The translations under genes and the position numbers were made by a program. The notes beneath the pieces were generated by a model. The model did not search any database. It saw only the letters and a list, made by a program, of their open reading frames with translations, and had not been told where the DNA came from. DNA of 64,000 nt from Rhodopirellula halodulae (lineage in GTDB: Bacteria > Planctomycetota > Planctomycetia > Pirellulales > Pirellulaceae): positions 179,001-243,000 of the forward strand of contig NZ_JAJKFV010000029.1 in assembly GCF_020966775.1 (NCBI RefSeq). The letters are read 5' to 3'. Below are positions 17,950 through 27,700 of the stretch, in pieces. Positions within the stretch are counted from its first letter, which is position 1. Each line of letters opens with the position of its first letter.

Positions 17950-18621
17950 ATGCAGCCTGTGATCTCTCTACCACCGATGACCTGCGATCAGGTTCGCGAA
18001 ATTGACCAGGTCGCAATGAATCGCTACCAAATGCCCAGCATTGTCTTGATGGAAAATGCGGGACGCGGAGCAGCCGAAGCCATCCAAGCAATCGTGCCTG
18101 ATGGTCGAGTGGTGATTTTGTGCGGCAAAGGCAACAATGGCGGTGACGGTTTCGCGATCGCCCGGCATCTGCAGTTGGCCGGTCGCGAGGTGAGAATCTT
18201 GGCCATCGCGAATTTGGATGAACTCAAAGGGGATGCGGCAACGCAGGCTCGCATTGCCCAAGCATCCGGGATCGAGATTGATGTGCCCGAAGGAACGATC
18301 GACTCGGCGTTGAATTCAGCGGAGGTGATTGTGGACGGTTTGCTCGGCACGGGAGCGAAACCTCCGCTGCGTGGGCGATACGCTGAGTGGGTGGAGTCCG
18401 CGAATCGGGCTGATGCCACGCGAATTGCGTTGGACATTCCGACGGGGCTGGATGGTGACACGGGTGAAGCCGGTGAGCCGACCTTTTGTGCCCATCACAC
18501 GCTGACCTTTGCCGCATCGAAAGTCGGATTCGCGAAAGCGAACGCGGGTATTCATACCGGAGACGTGCAAGTCATTGCGATTGGGGTTCCGCTGAAATTG
18601 CTCCGCGAATTTGCCGGCTGA
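17950..18621 (+). CDS. nnrE: NAD(P)H-hydrate epimerase (YjeF N-terminal domain)
   Basis: The 223-residue enzyme interconverts R and S forms of damaged NAD(P)HX for repair. The start at 17950 (MQPVISLPPMTCDQVREIDQVAMNRYQMPSIVLMENAGRGAAEAI) gives the normal N-terminus. VVILCGKGNNGGDGFAIARHL is the nucleotide-binding loop, VIVDGLLGTGAKPPLRG and IALDIPTGLDGDTGE carry the catalytic Asp region, and ALTFAASK-like HTLTFAASKVGF closes it. It lacks the C-terminal ADP/ATP-dependent dehydratase domain found in fused NnrD/NnrE proteins, so the dehydratase must be elsewhere. The ankyrin lipoprotein gene follows 50 bases later. Confidence 0.92.
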   Translation: MQPVISLPPMTCDQVREIDQVAMNRYQMPSIVLMENAGRGAAEAIQAIVPDGRVVILCGKGNNGGDGFAIARHLQLAGREVRILAIANLDELKGDAATQARIAQASGIEIDVPEGTIDSALNSAEVIVDGLLGTGAKPPLRGRYAEWVESANRADATRIALDIPTGLDGDTGEAGEPTFCAHHTLTFAASKVGFAKANAGIHTGDVQVIAIGVPLKLLREFAG

Positions 18622-18671
18622 GGCGGACGGCTTGCTTGGCCCGACCCTGCCGCGGCGAGTATGGTATCGCG

Positions 18672-19355
18672 ATGCAAACAGCCACACTTTGGACGCGTCG
18701 CGTTCCCGCCCGTCGGTCTCTCACTTCCACCTGTGTTTGGGTGGGGCTTTGTCTCGTCGTGATTGGATGTGAATCGAAGCGTTTGTCGCCCGAGGATTTC
18801 CCGCGTCGCGAACGGGAAGAAGTGCTCGCGCCGGAAGCTCCTGAGGGGATGGCGACTTCTGACGACGTGCCGCTGCCGAAGCTATCACCCGAGGACAAGT
18901 TCAGAGAGGCCGCGATGTTGGGCGACTTGGCGGGCGTGAAGCGAATCGCGTCGCAAGGCGTCGATGTTGCTGATGTGGATGAATACAAACGCAATGCTAT
19001 GCAGATGGCGGCGTTTGATGGTCACACGCCAGTTGTGGAATGGTTGCTGTCAAAAGACGTGCAAGTTGACCATCGTGATTCTTTTGGACGCACGGCGTTG
19101 ATGTATGCGTGCACGGCCGACAATGCAGAGACCGTGAAGTTGTTGCTGGATCACGGTGCCGATGTGAATTTAGTCGACAACGAAGAAAACTTTTCGCCGT
19201 TGATGTTTGCCGCGGCGGAAGGCCAGTTGGAAGTTGTCGAGCTGTTGCTGAAAGCGGGAGCGGATCCAACCAAGGCCGACATTGACGGTGAAACCGCGAT
19301 TGATTTTGCCAATTCCAACGGCCACGCCGAAGTCGCGAAACGATTGCGACAGTGA
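18672..19355 (+). CDS. Ankyrin-repeat lipoprotein
   Basis: The 227-residue protein starts with a lipoprotein signal (VGLCLVVIGCESK, lipobox Cys about residue 33). After a Pro/Glu-rich spacer come ankyrin repeats: FREAAMLGDLAGVKRIASQGVDV, NAMQMAAFDGHTPVVEWLLSK, TALMYACTADNAETVKLLLDHGADVN, SPLMFAAAEGQLEVVELLLKAGADP and TAIDFANSNGHAEVAKRL. It is probably anchored to a membrane with the repeats in the periplasm for protein binding. The frame is open upstream into the nnrE gene, but the ATG at 18672 is the one that gives the signal peptide. Confidence 0.88.
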   Translation: MQTATLWTRRVPARRSLTSTCVWVGLCLVVIGCESKRLSPEDFPRREREEVLAPEAPEGMATSDDVPLPKLSPEDKFREAAMLGDLAGVKRIASQGVDVADVDEYKRNAMQMAAFDGHTPVVEWLLSKDVQVDHRDSFGRTALMYACTADNAETVKLLLDHGADVNLVDNEENFSPLMFAAAEGQLEVVELLLKAGADPTKADIDGETAIDFANSNGHAEVAKRLRQ

Positions 19356-19387
19356 AGTGGCCGGTTGGCGTCGCGGCTTGGGCATTG

Positions 19388-19417
19388 AGGCCTGAAGCAC
19401 TCAGGCCTGAAGCACTC
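19388..19417 (+). repeat. Perfect 15-bp tandem repeat between ankyrin and sucB genes
   Basis: AGGCCTGAAGCACTC occurs twice head to tail and is followed by a degenerate third copy (AGACCTG). It lies in the 86 bases between two converging genes. It could be a small variable repeat or part of the 3' ends of both transcripts. Confidence 0.85.
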
Positions 19418-19441
19418 AGACCTGTGCAGATTTGGCGTGGC

Positions 19442-20797
19442 CTAGACTTCCAAGAACAATCGCGAAGGGTCTTCGATTGTCTCTTTGATCGCGACCAAGA
19501 AGCCAACCGCTTCGCGACCGTCCACGATCCGGTGATCGTACGTCAACGCCACGTACATCATCGGGCGAATGACAACCTGACCGTCTTCCGCGACGGGACG
19601 TTCTTGGATTGAGTGCAAACCCAAAATACCGCTTTGAGGTGGATTGACGATCGGGGTGCTCAGCAGCGATCCGTAGATGCCACCGTTGCTGATCGTGAAT
19701 GTACCGCCCATCAAGTCGCTGGGTTGCAGTCGGTTTTCGCCGGCCAGGCGTGCGTATTCCGCGATGCTGCTTTCCACTTCGGCAAACGACATGCGTTCCA
19801 CATTGCGAAGAACGGGAACCACCAAGCCTTTGCCGCCACCAATTGCGATGCCGATGTCTTGGTAGTTGCGATAGACCATCGAATCGCCACGGATTTCCGC
19901 GTTGACGGCGGGGAAGCGTCGAAGGGCTTCCACGGTGGCTTTGGCAAAGAATGACATGAAGCCCAGTTTGACGCCGTGCTTCTTGGTGAAGGCGTCTTTG
20001 TACTTGCTGCGGATCGCCATGACGGGAGCCATGTTGATCTCGTTAAATGTGGTCAGAAGTGCCGCGGTCTGTTGGGCCTGGACCAGCCGCGAAGCGATCG
20101 TGCGTCGCAGCATGCTCATCGGCTTCACTTCTTCCGAACGATATCCGCTGCTGGTCATCAACGAAGGCACGTCAGACGACGACATCGGTTGGGACGGCGA
20201 TGAAGGAACCGCGGGTGCGGAAGGTGCCGGTGCGGGCTGGGACGCCGCAGATTGTGACGGGGCGGGAGCAGCGGGTGCCGCTGGCCGTGATGAACCGTTG
20301 CGGATGTACGCCAGGACGTCTTCTTTCAGCAATCGTCCGCCGGGGCCGGTCGCGGGAACTTGCGATGCGGTCAATTGGTGTTCGTCCAACAACCGCTGAG
20401 CAGCCGGCATCACGAATTGGCCACTTCCGCCACTGGACGATGTCGGTGAGGGGGCCGGAGTCGAGGCGGGGGCTGCTGTTGCAGGAGCTGGGGTGCTGGC
20501 GGGCGCGGAGCCGGAATTATCGGGAGCGGCCCCGCCACCGTCGGCGGGTTGTTCCGCGGCTTGGATCGAAGCGATTTGTTCGCCGACTTCGGCGAATTCT
20601 TCGGTTTGTTTGGTGATCGATTGCAGGTATCCGCTGGCGGGAGCCGGAATTTGCACCGAAGCCTTTTCGGTTTCGATCTCGACGAGGTCTTCGCCGTTCT
20701 TGACCCAGTCGCCTTCTTGTTTGAGCCAATTGCCGATTTGAACTTCGCTGATCGACTCACCAACGGTAGGAACTTCGACGGGAATGATGTCGCTCAC
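19442..20797 (-). CDS. sucB: Dihydrolipoyllysine succinyltransferase, E2 of 2-oxoglutarate dehydrogenase
   Basis: The 451-residue protein has a lipoyl domain with lipoylated K45 (ETEKASV), a long Ala/Pro/Ser linker, an E3-binding domain ([37 protein letters not shown], about 138-170), a second Ala/Pro linker, and a catalytic domain ending [15 protein letters not shown] with H422 and D426. The early [22 protein letters not shown] and the segment [13 protein letters not shown] fit succinyl rather than acetyl transferases. Neither sucA nor lpd is next to it: neighbours are a converging ankyrin gene and a divergent EEP gene. Its E1 and E3 must come from elsewhere. Confidence 0.93.
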   Translation of the reverse strand: MSDIIPVEVPTVGESISEVQIGNWLKQEGDWVKNGEDLVEIETEKASVQIPAPASGYLQSITKQTEEFAEVGEQIASIQAAEQPADGGGAAPDNSGSAPASTPAPATAAPASTPAPSPTSSSGGSGQFVMPAAQRLLDEHQLTASQVPATGPGGRLLKEDVLAYIRNGSSRPAAPAAPAPSQSAASQPAPAPSAPAVPSSPSQPMSSSDVPSLMTSSGYRSEEVKPMSMLRRTIASRLVQAQQTAALLTTFNEINMAPVMAIRSKYKDAFTKKHGVKLGFMSFFAKATVEALRRFPAVNAEIRGDSMVYRNYQDIGIAIGGGKGLVVPVLRNVERMSFAEVESSIAEYARLAGENRLQPSDLMGGTFTISNGGIYGSLLSTPIVNPPQSGILGLHSIQERPVAEDGQVVIRPMMYVALTYDHRIVDGREAVGFLVAIKETIEDPSRLFLEV

Positions 20798-21193
20798 GGG
20801 AACGTTTCAACCACTGCAAAAAGAGATCTGGGAAGGGATGAACACCCAGAATAACGAGCCGGACGAACAGTGTCAGCCGCTCACCGCTCGTTTGAAACAT
20901 TCGGGAAAGAAGAATGACCTACCTCGTGCCGTGGGGCCGCATTTGGCCGGAATGCCATTGCCGTTGCGGGTAACGCCCGCAGAGTGGCGCGGCGATCAAC
21001 GTCGCATTTCCCCGCATGAGTCAGCCGCATGAAACTGTGCGGGTTTTGACGAAGAGGGGGGTGAGTGTCCTTTCTTTGGGCTGCAAGGATCGGACGGCCG
21101 ATGCAACACGATGGTGGCCGATTGGATTCTGTCCGTTGGCACCAAGTCATTTCGCCCCACGCCGTCCTCGCCCCAATCGTTCCGGAGGCAGTC
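20798..21193. other. Divergent promoter region between sucB and the EEP-like gene
   Basis: About 400 bases between two divergent genes. Short frames here have no recognisable content. A good ribosome-binding sequence, GGAGG, lies six bases before the ATG at 21194, supporting that start over an upstream one in the same frame at 21065. Confidence 0.5.
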
Positions 21194-22444
21194 ATGTCCG
21201 ATGCACCCGAGAAAGGCCATCCCATCCAAATGGCTTTGATCGTCGTGTTGTTGATCGGCGGCGGATGGTACTTCTTCAAGCATTACGATATTGACGGACT
21301 GGACGGAGTCGCGATCAAACCCAAAGCCGACTTCGCTTGGGAGGAATTGGACGAGCCGTTCACGTTCACATCCTCGGTCGAAGATTCACAAGCGTCGCCG
21401 TGGCCGGTGGATGATACGGGGAATCCGATCGAGGCGGACCCGGTGATCTACAGCCCCAGCGACATGGTGCGAAACGACCCGGTCGCGAAAGAGCGGATTT
21501 GGGGGAACCCGATTTTTCAACGCGGCAACGAATCCGGTTCAAAGACCAACGCCCCCAAGCGTCCCGCCCAGTTCAAAAATTTGCGGATCGCCTCTTGGGC
21601 ATTGGATGGGTTTGGCCCAACCAAACTCGCCAGCAATGTTTGTCGAACCAATTTGATCCGAGTGGTTCGGCAGTTTGATCTGATTGCTCTGCAGCAAGTG
21701 TCATCGATCCACAAAGATTTGGTGCCGCGGATGGTGGATGCGATCAACGAAAATTCGCTGGGTAGCGGCGGACCGGTTTACGACTACGTGCTCGGTGGCT
21801 CGACCGGTCCAGCCGACCGAGGTGAGCAGATGGTGATTCTGTTTCGCCCTGACCGGATTCGTGTTGATCGGACGCAAACCTACACGGTGGCGGATCCGGA
21901 TCAGCAGATGCTCTATGATCCGTTGGTGGCCTGGTTTCGAGCTGCCCAACCGAGTGCTGATCGAGCCTGGACCTTCACGGTCGCGAATGTGCGCATCGAT
22001 CTCGGGCGGGCTCCCAGCGAGGTGGCATTGCTGGGCCAATTGTTTGATTCCATTCGCGACGACGGACGCGGCGAAGACGACATCTTGATGGCCGGGTTGT
22101 TCCAGGCGGACGACGCTTATTTGCTACCAACGATGGCATCGCGATCCATGCGAGCGGCGGTGAGTAGCACGCCGACCGATGTGTTCGGTCGACACCAAAC
22201 GGAGAACATCGTTTTTGATGCGGAGTCCACCGCCGAAGCCATCGGACGCGGCGGCGTGTACGACTTTCTTCGTGTGTACAATCTCAGCCTGTCGGAAGCC
22301 CAAACGGTTTCCAGTTACTTGCCGGTGTACGCTGAATTCTCCGCGCTAGAAGGAATGCCGGTTGCCAATCAAGCGACCATGGACCGAGCGGTCGTGCAGC
22401 AGGCTTCGCTCCCGAGCGGTCACCAAAGCGTCTCGCGGTATTGA
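21194..22444 (+). CDS. Membrane-anchored EEP (DNase I-like) fold protein lacking catalytic residues
   Basis: The 416-residue protein has one N-terminal membrane anchor (IQMALIVVLLIGGGWYFF) and then an endonuclease/exonuclease/phosphatase-fold domain from about residue 128. The fold is clear: LRIASWALDGFG, LIALQQV, QMVILFRPDRIRV, WTFTVANVRIDLG, ILMAGLFQ, SYLPVYAEF. Every position normally needed for catalysis is altered: Asn to A136, Glu to Q168, His to R267, Asp and Asn of GDFN to L302 and Q304, and Asp-His of SDH to S374-Y375. It is therefore probably not a nuclease or phosphatase but a binding or scaffold protein. The cysteine desulfurase gene follows 76 bases later. Confidence 0.8.
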   Translation: MSDAPEKGHPIQMALIVVLLIGGGWYFFKHYDIDGLDGVAIKPKADFAWEELDEPFTFTSSVEDSQASPWPVDDTGNPIEADPVIYSPSDMVRNDPVAKERIWGNPIFQRGNESGSKTNAPKRPAQFKNLRIASWALDGFGPTKLASNVCRTNLIRVVRQFDLIALQQVSSIHKDLVPRMVDAINENSLGSGGPVYDYVLGGSTGPADRGEQMVILFRPDRIRVDRTQTYTVADPDQQMLYDPLVAWFRAAQPSADRAWTFTVANVRIDLGRAPSEVALLGQLFDSIRDDGRGEDDILMAGLFQADDAYLLPTMASRSMRAAVSSTPTDVFGRHQTENIVFDAESTAEAIGRGGVYDFLRVYNLSLSEAQTVSSYLPVYAEFSALEGMPVANQATMDRAVVQQASLPSGHQSVSRY

Positions 22445-22520
22445 AGGTTTCGCTGAAGTCACGATGAAAGAAAACGCTGCTTGATTTGGACGGTGTGAGT
22501 TTCTTTGGTGGGAGAGGTTG

Positions 22521-23708
22521 ATGATTTATCTTGATCACCATGCCACCACGCCATGCGATCCGCGGGTGGTGGATGCCATGTTGCCGTTTTTGACGGAGCA
22601 ATTTGGCAACCCGCATAGTGACTCTCACGAAGCCGGACGCTTTGCCAGGAACGCGATCGACCAATCGTTGCGAACCATCGCGACGATCGTGAATGTGCCT
22701 CAGGAGAGTGTCGTCGTGACGTCCGGTGCGACGGAAAGCATCAACTTGGCACTGCGTGGCGTGATGATGCATCCACGCTGCAAGCGACCCAAGCTTGTGA
22801 TCTGCGATACCGAGCACCCGGCTGCTCTGGAGGTCGCAGAGGACTTGCAACGACAAACCATTGCTGATGGGCGAGCCATCGAGGTGGTGCGAGTGCGAGT
22901 CCATCCGCATGACCATTCGTTGGCCGGACAAATCGATCTCGATCATCTTCAAGAGTTGGTGGATGACCAAACTGCGCTCGTATGCGTGATGATGGCCAAC
23001 AACGAGATCGGCGCGATCGCGCCGATGCCGTCCGTCGCCGAGATCACTCATCAGGCCGGGGCGTTGTTGCACTGTGATGCGACGCAGGCCGTTGGGCGGA
23101 TGCAGGTGGATGCCAAACGGTTGGACATCGATCTGTTGACCGCGTCGGCGCACAAGTTCTATGGCCCCAAGAGCGTCGGATTCTTGGTAGTTGGCAATGG
23201 CAATCGACGTGTTCGATTGCGTCCGCAAATGGTCGGTGGTGGTCAGCAACGTGGTCTGCGCGGTGGGACACTCAATCCCGCGTCCATCGTTGCGATGGCA
23301 TCAGCACTTCAGTTCGCGATGGAAGACTTGGCAGATGACAGCAAGCGAATTGCTCGATTGAGGAATCTGCTTTGGCAGCGTTTGAAGGACGGCGTCGAAG
23401 GCATTGAAATCAACGGGCCCGATTTTCAAACCGAAACGGCAACGCGTTTGGTTGGGAATCTCAATGTGCGTTTGCAACGGATTGAAGGCGAAGCCTGGAT
23501 GGCGGCAACGCCCGACATCGCATTCAGCAGCGGCTCGGCTTGCAGCAGCACGGAAGCATTGCCGAGTCATGTGTTGACCGCGATGGGATTGAGTGAATCC
23601 GAGGCTCGACGCAGCGTTCGTTTTGGCGTCGGTCGGTTCAACACGGAAGAAGAAATTTTTTCGGCCGCCGATCAGTTGATCGCGTCGCATCGGAAATTGG
23701 TGGGTTAG
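22521..23708 (+). CDS. Cysteine desulfurase (NifS/IscS family)
   Basis: PLP enzyme that takes sulfur from cysteine for Fe-S clusters and thio-modified RNA. The 395-residue product begins MIYLDHHATTPCDPRVVDAM. VTSGATESINLALRG binds PLP phosphate, MMANNEIGAI and HCDATQAVG line the cofactor, H211-K212 in ASAHKFYGPKS give the Schiff-base lysine, and C341 in SSGSACSSTEALPSHVL is the sulfur-accepting cysteine. An upstream TTG at 22518 is possible, but the ATG at 22521 has GGAGAGG at good spacing. No iscU, iscR or mnmA is adjacent, so IscS or NifS type cannot be decided from context. Confidence 0.93.
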   Translation: MIYLDHHATTPCDPRVVDAMLPFLTEQFGNPHSDSHEAGRFARNAIDQSLRTIATIVNVPQESVVVTSGATESINLALRGVMMHPRCKRPKLVICDTEHPAALEVAEDLQRQTIADGRAIEVVRVRVHPHDHSLAGQIDLDHLQELVDDQTALVCVMMANNEIGAIAPMPSVAEITHQAGALLHCDATQAVGRMQVDAKRLDIDLLTASAHKFYGPKSVGFLVVGNGNRRVRLRPQMVGGGQQRGLRGGTLNPASIVAMASALQFAMEDLADDSKRIARLRNLLWQRLKDGVEGIEINGPDFQTETATRLVGNLNVRLQRIEGEAWMAATPDIAFSSGSACSSTEALPSHVLTAMGLSESEARRSVRFGVGRFNTEEEIFSAADQLIASHRKLVG

Positions 23709-23733
23709 CCGAGTTGGTCTCTGACGAGATCTG

Positions 23734-24621
23734 TCACTGACCGAACAAAAACGCCAAGCGACATCCGGCAGCCAAAACGATCACAGCCGTGACCCGCCGC
23801 AATCCGATCGGTGAAAACCAACCGGAGGCGGCGGCGTTGCCGAGCTGTCCACCCAGCAAAACGCTGACCAGCAACCATGGCCACCACGGTGCGTGAGTTT
23901 GCAGTTGGTCGTGGATCTCACTCAGAGACCATGCGTGCTTGCTGCCTTGTCCGATCAATCCCGCGATGGAATTGACCAGGATAAAGAGCGATGACGTGGC
24001 GGCGATTTCGCGAGCGGAACCCCAACGCGTGAGGTGCAACACGGGCGAAAGGAAGATGCCTCCTCCAATGCCAACCAAGCCTGCTAGCAAACCCAAGAGT
24101 GCTCCCAAACCAAGTTGCCAACTTGTTCGAAAATTGAACGAAAATTTCATCCGCTTCATTGGCGGATGCTCTGGTTCGTTGGATTCCGAATTGCCCAACG
24201 AATGCACGGACTTAGTCGACGCCGAACTGGTGGCGTCTGACGTCGTTGCGGAGTTCTCGCCACCTCGTCCACTCAACAGCAGCATGCATCCTGCTACGAT
24301 CAACGTGGTGCTAAGCAATGGCACGAAAATTTCGCGGTCCAACGGAATGGATCCTCCGATCCAAGCCATCGGGATGGAACCCAAAACCAATGGAATGCAA
24401 CGAGCCCACGGCATTTGTTGACGACGAGAGAATCGCCAACAGGACCCCGCAACAACCATCAAGTTGCAGGCCAACGACAACATCGGAAGGACGCGATGAT
24501 CCACTCGGTGCAGCACCAACAACGCGGTGTACGTGGACCCGCCTCCGAAACCAGCACTGCTGTACACCAGTGCGGCCACAAAGAACCACGCGACAATCCA
24601 GAATTTTCCACCTAATAACAT
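23734..24621 (-). CDS. TauE/SafE family membrane exporter
   Basis: About 295 residues with multiple hydrophobic segments. The first, FWIVAWFFVAALVYSSAGFGGGSTYTALLVL, carries the family's glycine-rich motif, and the repeat LGALLGLLAGLVGIGGGIFLSPVLHLTRWG in the second half is the matching motif of this internally duplicated family. A basic, Ser/Thr-rich cytoplasmic loop joins the halves. TauE/SafE proteins move organosulfonates, sulfite or related anions. The frame continues to a GTG at 24669, but the ATG at 24621 puts the first membrane segment at the N-terminus. It converges with the cysteine desulfurase gene, so a sulfur link is suggestive only. Confidence 0.82.
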   Translation of the reverse strand: MLLGGKFWIVAWFFVAALVYSSAGFGGGSTYTALLVLHRVDHRVLPMLSLACNLMVVAGSCWRFSRRQQMPWARCIPLVLGSIPMAWIGGSIPLDREIFVPLLSTTLIVAGCMLLLSGRGGENSATTSDATSSASTKSVHSLGNSESNEPEHPPMKRMKFSFNFRTSWQLGLGALLGLLAGLVGIGGGIFLSPVLHLTRWGSAREIAATSSLFILVNSIAGLIGQGSKHAWSLSEIHDQLQTHAPWWPWLLVSVLLGGQLGNAAASGWFSPIGLRRVTAVIVLAAGCRLAFLFGQ

Positions 24622-24775
24622 GCTCAGCCAATCGTTAACCCTGTGCGCCTCGCTCACGCCGAGCGTCACCGTTTTCGGGGATCACCGAACGGTGCCCATA
24701 GCGGCTTTGCCCGCGAAAAAACTGTGTCTCATCTGTGCACTGTCTTCTCTTTGTTGTTTCTCGAGGTGATCTGCC

Positions 24776-27700
24776 ATGCGGCAATTCCGTATCGTTTTCA
24801 GCGTTATCGTGGTCTCGAGTCTGTTGCTCGGTCTGCTGTATCCACCTTTGAGGCATTCCATGGCCGCTGAATCCAAACAAGACGCGAAATGGCGAACAGA
24901 GCAGTTCGAGGCTGCTGATCAAGCTCTGAAGAAAGGTCTGCCCAAAACCGCTCTGGAGCATTACGACGCCATCGTACCCGCCGCGATTGCGGAATCTGAC
25001 CACGACGACGCGCTGTTCGCCATGGGCATGCGTGCTTCGCTGAAAGGTCAGCTGGAAGGCGGTGGTGCGGAAGAGCGGATTCTGCAATTGCAACAAGAAC
25101 TGCAATCGGCACCCGAAGGAACCAAACCACTGCTGCAGGCGTTGTTGGCGGAATGGTTCTATTCGTATCAGCAACAAAATCAATGGCGTTTCCGCAACCG
25201 GACGGAGGTCGAAACACAGGAGGAGGACACCACACCAATCAAGTCAGCGGATGACCTGAAAACTTGGAGTGCTCAACGAATCATTCGTCACGCCGGCAGC
25301 CTGTTCGATGCCGCTTTGGCGGAATCACAATCGCTGAAGGATGTTGACCTCGAATCGATCCAGCGATTGGTGAATCAGGGAAGTGCACCCGAATCCTATC
25401 GCCCGACGGTCTACGACTTCTTAGTGATGCAGGCCGTTGACCACTTTGTGGACGCTCATTCGATTTACTCCGGTCCGATTGAGCGTTTCGAGTTGGAAGC
25501 CAATTCACCCGTGTTGGATTCGGTCGACAAGTTTTTGGCGTGGGAGATTCCAGAGCTGGATGCCGAATCACCACTGCGACGTGCGACCATTTTGATGCAA
25601 GAGTGGGTCGCGTTTCGAAAAAGCCAGTCAGCGGACAACCCCGATGCGTACTTGGATGCGGATTGGACGCGTTTGATGTTCGCGGATCAAAACGTGGTGA
25701 GTGGCGACAAAGATGATCGTGTGCAAACCGCCGTGAAGCGTTTCATGAGCGAACATCGTGACCACGAAATCAGTGCCCGAGCGAGCTTCAAATTGGCTCA
25801 GATGGCGATGAGCAACGAAGACTTCGTATTGGCTCATCAACTCGCCAGCGATGCCGTGCGTTTGCACCGAGACAGCTTCGGAGGAAGACAATGTGCGGCC
25901 TTGATCGAGCAAATCGAATCGCCCGAGCTGAATTTGAGCACCGAAGGCATTTGGAATCCTGAGCTCAATGAATCCGCCCATCCGAAGATTGAGATCAGCT
26001 ACAAGAACGTCACGCGAGTGCACTTCAAATTGCTGAAGTTGGATTTCGATCGCATGCTGCGTTCTGGCAGAGCCATCCCGAACGAAGATCGCTATTGGCT
26101 TGAGTCGTTCGCCGATGCACCGGTCGAGCAAGCGTGGTCGGTGGATTTGAAAGCGACTGAAGACTATCAGACCAAAATCCATCGTCTGGATGCCCCATCG
26201 GATCTATCCAAGGGGCCGTATCTGTTAGTCGCAAGCGGGGACAAAGAGTTCAGCGATCAAGAAAACTATCTGGCGTGCAACCTGATTTGGGTGAGTGAGT
26301 TGGCTCTCGTGACCGAAGGTCGTTGGAACCAAGACTCCTTGGAAGGTTATGTCTTGGATGGCGCGTCAGGCGAGCCCGTTTCCGAGGCGACGGTCGAGGT
26401 TTATCGATTCACCGATGAAGGGGCTACCAGGAACAATCGCAACAATGGCTATCGGTATCAATCTCTGCCATCTCTGTCGACAGACCGAGACGGCCGATTC
26501 GAGCTGAAAGGTTCTGACCAACACAATTTGTTGCTGGTCGCTCGCAATGGAAAGCATCGTCTGCCCGCGACGCAGCATCATTCGCTCGGCCATTCGCGGC
26601 GTCCGCCTGCTCTTGATGCAAATAGAAAGGGACGAACGGTTTTCTTTACCGACCGAGCCATTTACCGGCCTGGGCAAACGTTGCGATTCAAAGCCATCGC
26701 CACCACGTTTGATCAACAAGAAAACCACTACGCGACCCACAATCGTCAAGCGATGAAGGTCCAGTTGATCGATCCCAACAACCAGGTCGTTGACACGTTG
26801 GATCTGAAGACAAACGACCGCGGCAGTTGTCATGGCAGTTTCCAATTGCCCACCAGCGGATTGACCGGGCAGATGCGTTTGGTCGTGCGGGAATTCCCGG
26901 CCGGTAGCGCGACGGTGCGGGTGGAAGAGTACAAACGGCCGAAGTTTGAAGTGAAGCTAGAAGCCCCGAGCGATCCCGTTCGCTTGGAAGAATCGGTGAC
27001 TGTCACTGGCAAAGCGACCGCGTACACCGGTGCTGCCATCAACGATGCTGTGGTTCGCTACACCGTGGTTCGTGAAGTTCGATATCCCATCTGGTGGGGA
27101 TGGCGTTGTTGGTGGATTCCCACGCCGCCATCGAATCCACAAACGATTGTTCAAGGTGAAACCACAACGGATGAATTGGGGCGTTTCCAAATCGACTTTG
27201 ACGCCGTTCCGGATGCATCCGTCGATCGCGAAAGTGAGCCGACGTTCCGCTATCTGATCACGGCCGATGTGGTCGACACGACAGGTGAGACCCGGTCAGA
27301 CAACCGTACCGTGACGGCTGGGTACACAACCTTGGCCGCCAGGATGAATGTCGAGAATCCAGACTGGCTGACCTCGAACGAGTCAATCGACCTGAAGGTT
27401 CAAACGACTTCTTTGGACGGCGAAGCACAAACCGCTGAGGTCAAGATTGAGTTGTGGTCTTTGAAAGCACCCGACGAGATTGCACAGCCACTTTGGGGAT
27501 CAAGTCCGCTCTCGATGAAGGATGATGTCGAAGGGCAAGTTCGAGCGGACGATATAAACTCGTGGCCGTTGGACGAGCTGCAAGATTCAACCACACTGAC
27601 GACCGACGCATCGGGCCGCGGAGAATGGAATGTCTCGCTGAAAAAAGGACACTACCGCGCGGTGTTGTCAGCGGTGGATTCAGCCGGCAATTCCGTTTCG

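Noticed and set aside
22284-23249. 321-codon minus-strand frame opposite the cysteine desulfurase gene
   Set aside because: The plus strand carries an intact cysteine desulfurase with all active-site residues across this region.
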